Shown piece by piece: positions 6,634 through 12,547 of a DNA stretch of 22,827 nucleotides (its first letter is position 1; the number at the start of each line of letters is the position of its first letter). This stretch comes from a virus. Where the stretch lies: positions 1-22,827 of the IMG/VR virus record IMGVR_UViG_3300010883_000535. One strand, 5' to 3'. The notes under the pieces were generated by a model that saw nothing but the letters and a program-made list of their open reading frames with translations, was not told the origin of the DNA and did not search any database. Made by a program: the position numbers and the translations under genes.

Positions 6634-7703
6634 GCAAATGGACAAAGGAACAATATGAATATGTTTTAAAAGCAAGTAAGGCAGGAAATTCCAGAAATAA
6701 AATTGCTAGAGATATGCAAAGAATATTTGGAGTTAAAAGAACAGGACAACTCATAAATGCAAAGATGCACTATGAGAAAAAGAAAGAAGAAAAGGAAAGT
6801 GAAAATATGAATTGGAAAACAGAACCCGCAACACGGAAACAATGCAAGTATATTGCAGGATTATCTCTACCCGAAGGTAGTAAACAACAAAGAAAACAAC
6901 TAGAAGACTCATTGTATGTTCAGTGTGTTAAAGGTAGTATGACTAAAGAAACTGCTTCTTTGCAAATTGAACAATTGGAGAACCTAACAACTGTTGTTGC
7001 TAAAACAAAGAAGCCTACCTCTAAGAAACGCCGAACCCGAACTACTGGTTTGATGAGTCCTAATTGGACTAAAGAAGAAGATGAAATAGTAATTGCTAAT
7101 TATCGTAATAGAGAGGATTTCCCTTCAGTTGAAAAACTATTACAAGACCGAACATTACCTGCTGTATATCAACGATTCGTTAAGATGAGGAAGAATGGAA
7201 GAATTGCAGAATTCGACGCAAAGCCTAAGACAGTAACAGTAAAGGTTGATTCTGCATTAGAGGATTTAATTGAAAAGCATGGTAATCCAATTACCCGTCA
7301 TCTATCAAAGGATGATGTTACCTTACTCAAGAGTGTTGATAAAAGAATGAAAACCTTAGATGATTTATCCGGTATTTCTTGGTCTACAAATGAAGAATAT
7401 AGTTTGAATGAAATGGAAGTCCTTTTGGCTTTCTATGAGAAATCAATTGATGAATTGCGAGAACAGTTTATTGCTCCTTTTTGGGCAATAGCAAAGACTT
7501 TAGAAAACATTCACGATTTGAAAGAACCTCACCATAGCGACTTGCTTATGGAAGCGGCAAGAGTCACTAAAGAGCGAAAGGATGAAGAGTATAGAATCGC
7601 CAATATGAGTCGCCGTGAGCGTCGTAAGGTAGCAAAAAACGCTAAGAAAGAGAGCAAACTACAAGCAAAATTAGACAAACTGCGGGGTGTAATCAATGAG
7701 TAA
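6630..7703 (+). CDS. Myb/SANT-like DNA-binding protein
   Basis: This 357-aa basic protein has two Myb/SANT-like helix-turn-helix patterns: residues 3-47, from 'KWTKEQYEYVL' through 'KIARDMQRIFGVKRT', and residues 145-190, from 'NWTKEEDEIVI' to 'LPAVYQRFVKMR'. Between them, residues 67-118 show a 'TRKQCKYIAGL' ... 'MTKETASLQIEQL' pattern that I recall from other phage proteins. A Lys/Arg stretch (126-138) and a highly charged C-terminal helix (about 310-355) would bind nucleic acid or form a coiled coil. It starts in an ATGA overlap with the E1-like gene and overlaps the JAMM protease gene. It may be a transcription regulator or a chromatin-like protein. A link to the ubiquitin-like system is suggested only by position. 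Confidence 0.7.
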   Translation: MSKWTKEQYEYVLKASKAGNSRNKIARDMQRIFGVKRTGQLINAKMHYEKKKEEKESENMNWKTEPATRKQCKYIAGLSLPEGSKQQRKQLEDSLYVQCVKGSMTKETASLQIEQLENLTTVVAKTKKPTSKKRRTRTTGLMSPNWTKEEDEIVIANYRNREDFPSVEKLLQDRTLPAVYQRFVKMRKNGRIAEFDAKPKTVTVKVDSALEDLIEKHGNPITRHLSKDDVTLLKSVDKRMKTLDDLSGISWSTNEEYSLNEMEVLLAFYEKSIDELREQFIAPFWAIAKTLENIHDLKEPHHSDLLMEAARVTKERKDEEYRIANMSRRERRKVAKNAKKESKLQAKLDKLRGVINE

Positions 7704-8142
7704 TCAAGAAGCAATTGAGATTGAAATTAATACAGCATTTAACACCACTAAGGATTTTAGTGATGAATCGTTTCATTCTGCTATTTGGAAAGCATCAACA
7801 GAAATTCTAAATGGATTAGAAGTCCAAGTAGTAGTAGATGCAAAGAATGAATTGTATATTTCCTATGGAACAGCAGGTTTTGTTGATTTTAAAACAATTC
7901 CCGAAGGAATGAAACTACCTGTCAAGTGTTGGATTCATACACACCCTTTTGGTGCGGCTTATTTTAGCGGCACTGATTGGCGAACTGTGAACATTTGGCA
8001 ACCATTAATGAAAGAAGCATATGTTTTAGGTGGCGAAGACCATTTCGGCCATTGGAACAACGAAGAACCTAATGTTTTATGTATTCACAAAGACGGATTA
8101 TATACATTACAATACCAATACAAAGGAGATGAAGAAGAATGA
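7696..8142 (+). CDS. JAMM/MPN (JAB) domain metalloprotease
   Basis: JAMM proteases are zinc enzymes that remove ubiquitin-like proteins from targets or trim their C-termini. The 148-aa protein has an exact JAMM motif, His81-x-His83-x7-Ser91-x2-Asp94 ('HTHPFGAAYFSGTD'), after a beta-strand with the typical 'CWIHTHP' context. An upstream glutamate (Glu36 or Glu42) could serve as the catalytic acid. The length is that of a single MPN domain. It starts inside the end of the Myb-like gene, 8 nt overlapping, and ends 'DEEE', with the Glu codons forming part of the next gene's ribosome binding region. With the E1-like protein and the GG-ended ubiquitin-like protein it matches the parts list of archaeal sampylation (SAMP, UbaA, HvJAMM). 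Confidence 0.88.
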   Translation: MSNQEAIEIEINTAFNTTKDFSDESFHSAIWKASTEILNGLEVQVVVDAKNELYISYGTAGFVDFKTIPEGMKLPVKCWIHTHPFGAAYFSGTDWRTVNIWQPLMKEAYVLGGEDHFGHWNNEEPNVLCIHKDGLYTLQYQYKGDEEE

Positions 8143-8411
8143 AAGGCGGAGACAGCACTACACACAAACGAAAAGAGATTCCTATGGGAAATAAAGAACG
8201 AATGCAAACAGCAGACAGATATACTGCACATATGTTGTTGCATCCTAATGATGATGGTAAACCCAAGAACAAAAAAGTTACTTGGGGTAATGTTGGAAAG
8301 AGAACAAAGAAACTGAATGAGTTCTACAAGCAACATATCTATACCTTTGTTGATAGAGATATGAATAAGGCTTGGGTGCGAGTTGCAGGATTTGAGGAGG
8401 AAGAAGAATGA
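8139..8411 (+). CDS. small basic hypothetical protein with acidic tail
   Basis: This 90-aa protein is not recognised. The first 65 residues are Lys/Arg-rich and contain 'RMQTADRYTAHMLLHPNDDG' and 'TWGNVGKRTKKL'. The C-terminus is 'GFEEEEE', whose codons form the GAGGAGG (8394-8400) that serves the next gene. It starts in an ATGA overlap with the JAMM gene, so the two are probably translated together. There are no cysteines. It could be a nucleic-acid-binding protein or a substrate or partner of the JAMM enzyme, but there is no direct evidence for either. Confidence 0.6.
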   Translation: MKGGDSTTHKRKEIPMGNKERMQTADRYTAHMLLHPNDDGKPKNKKVTWGNVGKRTKKLNEFYKQHIYTFVDRDMNKAWVRVAGFEEEEE

Positions 8412-8545
8412 AAGTAATCAATAAAGAAAACATAATTGCTTCTTTAGAACATAAGGATAAGGATGAATTAATTAGTATCATTAAAAAATTAATTAGTGCT
8501 TATAGTTCTCTTTACATAGAAGAAAGACGGGAGGAAGAAGAATGA
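8408..8545 (+). CDS. 45-aa charged mini-protein
   Basis: This mini-protein of 45 aa begins MKVINKENII and ends REEEE. It starts in an ATGA overlap, eight bases after GAGGAGG (8394-8400), and ends in an ATGA overlap with the GroES-like gene; its final Glu codons supply that gene's GGGAGG (8529-8534). A single amphipathic helix is likely (residues 8-40). Overlaps at both ends in the same register as its neighbours argue that it is translated. No function can be assigned. Confidence 0.6.
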   Translation: MKVINKENIIASLEHKDKDELISIIKKLISAYSSLYIEERREEEE

Positions 8546-8769
8546 TTGCTTGTGGAGATTGGGTTTTAATCCAAACAGAACAAACCAGTAGTTATGGTAT
8601 TATCAGTAAGTCTGATAATAAAGGAGTTTGTGTTTCTGCTTCGGAAGAACATAGTTATTTAATTGATGCTATTGTTTATTTCGACAATACAGGAACACAA
8701 TATCAAAAGGTTGGAGACTTAACTGTTGTTCCTTTTGCCCGTGTTTATTGTTTTGAGGTGGTTGAATGA
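8542..8769 (+). CDS. GroES-like co-chaperonin (tentative)
   Basis: This 75-aa beta-rich protein follows the GroES strand order. 'GDWVLIQTEQ' (5-14) matches the GroES start (DRVIVKR.E), and 'YGIIS' (18-22) sits where GroES has its mobile-loop GGIVL. 'KGVCVSAS' (27-34) corresponds to the RGEVLAVG strand, 'IDAIVYFDN' (41-49) to VGDIVIF, and the end 'VVPFARVYCFEVVE' to the last strand. It is shorter than GroES (about 97 aa) and lacks part of the loop and roof. A group I chaperonin gene lies about 660 bp downstream in the same operon, which strongly favours this reading. An unrelated small beta-barrel is the alternative. The ATG is in an ATGA overlap, seven bases after GGGAGG. Confidence 0.45.
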   Translation: MIACGDWVLIQTEQTSSYGIISKSDNKGVCVSASEEHSYLIDAIVYFDNTGTQYQKVGDLTVVPFARVYCFEVVE

Positions 8770-8960
8770 GCCTTTTTGGAATGGTTAATTGGGAAAGCAA
8801 TTGCGGTATGAGTTGGTCTGACGATTGTAGGAACAAAATAATGTATAAATGCAATACTGCGGTAGGGCTTCGTTATTTTTGTAGTGAAGTATGCTATGCT
8901 ATTTACATTGGTGTCCCTATAAAAGAAGAAGGCTATTATAGTTTGGAGAGGATTGAATGA
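8766..8960 (+). CDS. TRASH/MYM-like zinc-finger mini-protein
   Basis: This 64-aa protein contains Cys13, Cys21, Cys29, Cys39 and Cys43. The segment 'RYFCSEVCYAIYI' (36-48) is the typical second half of treble-clef TRASH/MYM fingers, in which an aromatic-Cys-x3-Cys pair completes a zinc site begun by an upstream Cys pair. Such fingers act in metal sensing or protein contacts. It overlaps the GroES-like gene at its start and MazG at its end (ATGA at both). The spacing of the first cysteines is not canonical, so the exact fold is uncertain. Confidence 0.6.
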   Translation: MSLFGMVNWESNCGMSWSDDCRNKIMYKCNTAVGLRYFCSEVCYAIYIGVPIKEEGYYSLERIE

Positions 8961-9283
8961 AATTTGAAAAGGAATGGAATAGAATATCAAAAAAGGTTTA
9001 CACTAATGCTGTTAATCATGGGTTTTGGAAAGAAGACCCTAATGATGGTGAACGCATGGCTTTGATTCATGCGGAAGTAAGTGAAGCATTAGAAGCCCTT
9101 CGGAACGGGAACCCTTCATCTAATAAGATTATTGAGTTTAGTAGTCTTGAAGAAGAGTTAGCCGATGTTGTGATTCGCATTATGGATTATTCTTTTGGTA
9201 AAGACTTAGATATTTCCGGTGCTGTTATGGCAAAGATTGAATACAATAAGAGCCGTGAATATATGCATGGTAAAAGTTTTTGA
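8957..9283 (+). CDS. mazG: MazG-like nucleotide pyrophosphohydrolase
   Basis: MazG-family enzymes hydrolyse NTPs or dNTPs, or alarmones, to monophosphates and pyrophosphate. The 108-aa protein is one all-helical MazG unit. 'IHAEVSEALEAL' (37-48) supplies Glu40 and Glu43, and 'EEELADVVIRIMDY' (65-78) supplies Glu67 and Asp70, giving the metal-binding ExxE...ExxD pattern. 'KIEYNKSREYMHGK' at the end is the usual substrate-closing tail ('K...N..R...HG'). MazG is common in marine phages and is thought to alter nucleotide pools or stringent signalling. The start is an ATGA overlap. The stop leads straight into GAGGTGAT (9282-9289), a near-perfect archaeal ribosome binding site for the next gene. 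Confidence 0.85.
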   Translation: MKFEKEWNRISKKVYTNAVNHGFWKEDPNDGERMALIHAEVSEALEALRNGNPSSNKIIEFSSLEEELADVVIRIMDYSFGKDLDISGAVMAKIEYNKSREYMHGKSF

Positions 9284-9292
9284 GGTGATTAG

Positions 9293-9436
9293 ATGACAGA
9301 TAAACATAATAAAGACGCTGACTATCTAATAGAACTAATCAAGTTATTTCACAAAGAAATGAATGATGGGCCGCCATTACGGTCAAGACAAATAATGGAA
9401 AAATACGAGAAATTTTTTAAGGGGCAATTGAAATGA
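9293..9436 (+). CDS. 47-aa mini-protein upstream of groEL
   Basis: This ORF of 47 aa starts at ATG 9293, three bases after GAGGTGAT (9282-9289), and ends in an ATGA overlap with groEL. The sequence is helical, with an acidic/hydrophobic first half ('DYLIELIKLFHKEM') and a basic second half ('RSRQIMEKYEKFFKG'). It could be a real peptide or act chiefly in translational coupling to the chaperonin gene, which has no strong binding site of its own apart from AAGGGG (9419-9424). No family is recognised. Confidence 0.6.
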   Translation: MTDKHNKDADYLIELIKLFHKEMNDGPPLRSRQIMEKYEKFFKGQLK

Positions 9437-10935
9437 TTATACACGGAAAAGAAGTAAAAGAAAAACTATTACAAGGAATTAATTTAGTAGCCGACACGGT
9501 ACTACCGACGCTTGGGCCACAAGCCAAGACAGTAATTCTACAAGGTAATCCACCTGTCATTATTAACGACGGTGTTACAATTACTAAGTATATATCGCAT
9601 GAAGACCCTTATGTTCAAATGGGTATTCAAATGGTTCAAAACTTAGCAAATAAAGCACAGGATTCATCGGGTGATGGAACTACTACTGCTTGTATTATAG
9701 CAAGGGCTTTGTGTGAACAAATCAACAACATTGATGTTTCAAACTTACATACTCTTCGCAAAGAGATAGTAGAAGCACAGGAGGTTATTTTGGAATCACT
9801 GGAAAAATCAGCATGTGATATTGGTGATGCTGATATTGTTTCTGTTGCTACAATTGCAGCAAATAATGATGAAGAGTTAGGTAACTTAATTCATTTAGCA
9901 TTGGAATCAGTAGGGCGTGATGGTATCATTACTGTTGAAGAAGCAAATAGTCACAAAACTAATCTAGTAGTCCGTAAAGGATTAGAGATTAACGAAGGCT
10001 ACTTGAGTCATTTAATGGCTAATGGTGAAGATGGTAAGGTTCAATTTAATAACCCTCTTATCTTTACTTCTAACTTAGCATTAAAGAATTTTTCTGAAAT
10101 ACTTCCTATGCTTGAATATTCAGCAACTCAGAAACGGCCACTCGTGTTGTTTGTAAAGGGCATGGATGGTAGTGCGTTGAATAATATTATTATGAATGTT
10201 CTTCAAAAGACAATCGAAGTAGCGGTTGTTACCGCACCTAATTTTGGAGATGCACAATTAGATGAGTTAGGAGATATTGTTTCTATTGTTGGTGGTCGCC
10301 TCTATACTGATGAAAGTAAAGATGACCCCGAATTAATGACTTCTTCCGAATATGGTGAGTGTGATAAGATTATCATTACTAAAGAAACTACTACCATTAT
10401 TGGTGGAAAGTCTGCCGATGACAGAATCAATACCCTAAAGTCTGTGTTTGAAACATTAGATGATGAGTTTGATAAGAAGAGAGTCAAGAAGCGTATCTCT
10501 CGACTTAGTGGTGGAATTGCAACAATTCAAATTGGTGCTTCCTCTTCTATTGAAATGCGTGAAAAGAAAGAAAGACTTGATGATGCTTTGAATGCAACTA
10601 AAGCCGCACTTGCAGAAGGAATTGTAGTGGGTGGTGGTCTTGGTTTGTTAAACGCTCGGAACAATCTAAGTATTGAAAAGACAGGACATAGTATTGTTTA
10701 TAATGCTCTATCTGAACCTGCCCTTGCTTTATTGGTTAATGGTGGTAAAAGTGGTTTGGCTTATAATATGGAAGACCCCCACTATGGCTACAATGCTCTT
10801 ACCGAGAAGTATCAAGATTTGTTTGAAGCAGGAGTTATTGACCCTGTAAAAGTAACTAAGAGTAGTTTTAATGCGGCAATATCTATTGCTTCATTGTTCT
10901 TAACAACAGAAGTTGCTGTATTATTGGAGGAATAA
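9433..10935 (+). CDS. groEL: group I chaperonin (GroEL/Cpn60)
   Basis: ATP-driven folding chamber. The 500-aa protein is a bacterial-type (group I) chaperonin, not a thermosome. 'NDGVTITK' (45-52) gives Asp46, matching GroEL Asp52. 'GDGTTTA' (80-86) gives Asp81, matching Asp87. 'ATIAANNDEELG' (139-150) and 'VGRDGIITVEE' (160-170) match the GroEL intermediate and apical regions. 'RLSGGIATIQIG' (357-368), 'LDDALNATKAALAEG' (382-396, Asp384 matching ATPase Asp398) and 'GVIDPVKVTKSS' near the end match closely. The protein stops at 'VAVLLEE', so the Gly-Gly-Met tail of GroEL (548 aa) is missing and the whole is about 45 residues shorter. A GroES-like gene lies upstream in the same gene string. 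Horizontal origin from bacteria or phage is likely. Confidence 0.93.
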   Translation: MIIHGKEVKEKLLQGINLVADTVLPTLGPQAKTVILQGNPPVIINDGVTITKYISHEDPYVQMGIQMVQNLANKAQDSSGDGTTTACIIARALCEQINNIDVSNLHTLRKEIVEAQEVILESLEKSACDIGDADIVSVATIAANNDEELGNLIHLALESVGRDGIITVEEANSHKTNLVVRKGLEINEGYLSHLMANGEDGKVQFNNPLIFTSNLALKNFSEILPMLEYSATQKRPLVLFVKGMDGSALNNIIMNVLQKTIEVAVVTAPNFGDAQLDELGDIVSIVGGRLYTDESKDDPELMTSSEYGECDKIIITKETTTIIGGKSADDRINTLKSVFETLDDEFDKKRVKKRISRLSGGIATIQIGASSSIEMREKKERLDDALNATKAALAEGIVVGGGLGLLNARNNLSIEKTGHSIVYNALSEPALALLVNGGKSGLAYNMEDPHYGYNALTEKYQDLFEAGVIDPVKVTKSSFNAAISIASLFLTTEVAVLLEE

Positions 10936-10940
10936 ATATG
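10926..10940 (+). promoter_or_regulatory. stop-RBS-start cassette GGAGGAATAAATATG
   Basis: The last Glu codons of groEL contain GGAGG, the stop is the TAA of AATAAATATG, and the next ATG follows with seven-base spacing. The identical 15 bases recur at 16411-16425 before the RFC gene. Confidence 0.7.
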
Positions 10941-11111
10941 AAACCAACAGAAGAACAACTTGAAGAAGCAAGGCAAGAATACATGGATTTGTTTTCTTCC
11001 CACCCCTTATCTATTAAGTGGGAACTTACTTTTGAGCAATATCTAATAATCTCACTTAACATGGTAAGAGATTCGTATGCTGATTTGAAACTACAAATGG
11101 AGGAACAATAG
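10938..11111 (+). CDS. 57-aa hypothetical protein after groEL
   Basis: This ORF encodes 57 mostly helical, acidic residues ('TEEQLEEARQEYMDLF', 'EQYLIISLNMVRDSYADLKLQ'). It has a strong ribosome binding site (GGAGG, 10926-10930) two bases after which the groEL stop lies, and its TAG abuts the ATG of the next gene. No family is recognised. The position directly behind groEL could mean a small chaperonin accessory protein, but no motif shows it. Confidence 0.65.
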   Translation: MKPTEEQLEEARQEYMDLFSSHPLSIKWELTFEQYLIISLNMVRDSYADLKLQMEEQ

Positions 11112-11513
11112 ATGAAAAAGAGAGCAGTAACAGTAGTTCTTCCCGCACCGCATAATGCGGAAATACCTTGTCCAATCTGTGAAGGAAATAAATGTAAAGT
11201 TTGTAGCATGACAGGAAAACTTTCAATTAAAGTTGCACCCAAGATACCCATTCAACGAGCGCACATCATTAAATATGTAGTTGATAACATACATGAAGTA
11301 GCCAATGAAATTACTAAGACTTACGGGCTTGTTCCTGAATTTAATACTATGGATGTAATTAATGTTAATGATGGGCAATATGAAGTAGTACAGGTTTCAA
11401 GCATTGGTGGGTCATGTTGGATAGTTAATAGGCTTGATGAATTAGATACACCGAAGTATTACACTTCAAGAAATGAATTAGATAAGTTTAAGCAGGGGTG
11501 GTTTAATGAGTGA
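11112..11513 (+). CDS. hypothetical protein with DnaJ-like CxxC zinc motif
   Basis: This 133-aa protein has Cys20-x2-Cys23-x4-Cys28-x2-Cys31 ('CPICEGNKCKVC') followed by Thr-Gly. It resembles one half of the DnaJ central zinc region (CxxCxGxG repeats) or a rubredoxin-like knuckle. The remainder (residues 40-133) is mixed alpha/beta, with 'YEVVQVSSIGGSCWIV' as a strand pair. No J-domain is present, so it is not DnaJ. It lies between the chaperonin gene and a PC4-like gene and overlaps the latter by 8 nt. Protein or nucleic-acid binding through the zinc site is likely. Confidence 0.65.
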   Translation: MKKRAVTVVLPAPHNAEIPCPICEGNKCKVCSMTGKLSIKVAPKIPIQRAHIIKYVVDNIHEVANEITKTYGLVPEFNTMDVINVNDGQYEVVQVSSIGGSCWIVNRLDELDTPKYYTSRNELDKFKQGWFNE

Positions 11514-11709
11514 TGATTTTGAAACGAAAGGAACAATAGCAAGAAACTCAACAGATGAGATTCTTGTTAAAACAGGAGAGTATTATAATATCAAAGTCTT
11601 AGATATTAGATGGCATTCAAATGGTAAGCCATCAAGAAAAGGTATTCGTTTGAATATGGAAGAAGCAAAGACATTACTAAATATATTAAAGAGGGTTTTA
11701 AATGAATAA
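11506..11709 (+). CDS. PC4/YdbC-like single-strand DNA-binding protein
   Basis: This 67-aa protein matches the PC4 (transcriptional coactivator p15) core. A strand 'YYNIKVLDIRWHSNGKP' (26-42), then 'SRKGIRLN' (43-50, the family's K-G-I-x-L turn), then a helix 'MEEAKTLLNILKRVL' (51-65). PC4-type domains dimerise and bind single-stranded DNA, and occur in phages and archaea in transcription and replication contexts. The N-terminal 20 residues are a charged extension. The gene overlaps its neighbours on both sides. The call rests on pattern and order, not on a computed profile match. Confidence 0.6.
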   Translation: MSDDFETKGTIARNSTDEILVKTGEYYNIKVLDIRWHSNGKPSRKGIRLNMEEAKTLLNILKRVLNE

Positions 11710-12007
11710 TAGAATAACAGAAAAACAAGCAAGGTCTTCTTTAAGGGAAGCCAATGACAAAAGACAATATGGTGATGGTGCTGTATCTAGGTTTAAAACA
11801 AAAGCAGGAATACTTATAGATATGTTTGCAAATCTCGTTGAAGATACAATGGTTCAAGAACCAAATACAGGACATGGATGTAGGGTTCAAACCCACCATG
11901 TAGAAGTAACATTTACTCGTATAGAAAACCATATGAAAGATTTACTAATTGAAGTCGCTGTGGAAAAGGCACTAAATAGAAGAAAAATAATGGAGGAAGA
12001 AGAATGA
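11702..12007 (+). CDS. hypothetical protein, possible histone-like fold
   Basis: This 101-aa protein is not firmly recognised. Residues 28-78 can be laid on an archaeal histone: 'VSRFKTKAGILIDMFANLVED' would be helix 1 and the long helix 2. 'GCRVQTHHVEVTFTRI' would match the G-R-K-T-I-x-x-x-D-V turn and helix 3. The fit is weaker than for the protein at 14351-14800. A basic helix (85-96) and 'MEEEE' follow. The Glu codons carry GGAGG (11992-11996) for the next gene, which starts in an ATGA overlap. Alternative: an unrelated helical protein. Confidence 0.6.
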   Translation: MNNRITEKQARSSLREANDKRQYGDGAVSRFKTKAGILIDMFANLVEDTMVQEPNTGHGCRVQTHHVEVTFTRIENHMKDLLIEVAVEKALNRRKIMEEEE

Positions 12008-12342
12008 ATTATGAAAAACACTGGGCAACAGAAAAATCAATGAATATTTGGGCTAAAGGAATTAGAAAACAATTAGAGGGAAGATACCTTGATTTGTTTA
12101 GTCAGCAATTTGCACAAATGACTAAAGCCAATTACTATATTAAAGCAACATTTGTTATCTATTGGGAAATGCAGACAGATGATAATTTGTCTAAGTATGC
12201 AATATATATTAGCCAAGCAACATTAATGACTATGGCTGATAAGTTTTTACAGATAAATAAAATGCAAGAAGCCAATTCTGTTCATCAAATGAACATTAAT
12301 TTTAGTAGATTAATTGGTGGGTTACAAGATGAAGAAGAATGA
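12004..12342 (+). CDS. hypothetical helical protein
   Basis: This 112-aa protein is not recognised. It is rich in Met, Gln, Tyr and Trp, with a probable helix at 10-42, a central strand 'YYIKATFVIYWEMQ' and a helical second half. It ends in 'LQDEEE'. There are no cysteines and no enzyme motifs. It starts in an ATGA overlap, seven bases after GGAGG. The next gene starts inside its 3' end. Confidence 0.6.
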   Translation: MNYEKHWATEKSMNIWAKGIRKQLEGRYLDLFSQQFAQMTKANYYIKATFVIYWEMQTDDNLSKYAIYISQATLMTMADKFLQINKMQEANSVHQMNINFSRLIGGLQDEEE

Positions 12343-12547
12343 TTGGGATTACTTGGCTAAGACCATGTGGGAATATTCAGAAAAACACGAAGGAAAGATA
12401 AGCAACCTTCTAAAAGAACTGGTTATAAAAATACATAAAGGAAAAGTGATTATAGATGACAATGATGAAAATGAGCAGACTACTGGAAGCGACGGAATTT
12501 TTGACCCCAACCAAACAAGTAACATTAATTTCAAGGGAATTGAATGA
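12329..12547 (+). CDS. small hypothetical protein overlapping the ligase gene
   Basis: This 72-aa protein has a helical first half ('DWDYLAKTMWEYSEKHEG') and an acidic, low-complexity second half ('DDNDENEQTTGSDG'). I chose ATG 12329 because it lies eight bases after GGTGG (12316-12320); the upstream in-frame TTG and GTG codons are part of that site. Its last 92 nt overlap the ligase gene in another frame, which is unusual even here. The disordered C-terminal half may be shaped by the overlap. Function unknown. Confidence 0.5.
   Translation: MKKNDWDYLAKTMWEYSEKHEGKISNLLKELVIKIHKGKVIIDDNDENEQTTGSDGIFDPNQTSNINFKGIE

Noticed and set aside
9433-10935. Thermosome (group II chaperonin)
   Set aside because: I first expected this in an archaeal virus, but 'RLSGGIATIQIG', 'DDALNATKAALAEG' and 'GVIDPVKVTKS' are group I (GroEL) landmarks.
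10883-11251. 122-aa antisense ORF over the groEL end
   Set aside because: It is the shadow of groEL and two small + strand genes that have strong GGAGG sites.
12339-12401. 20-codon ORF from the ATGA at the end of the 12004 gene
   Set aside because: It is very short and out of frame with the better-supported ATG at 12329.
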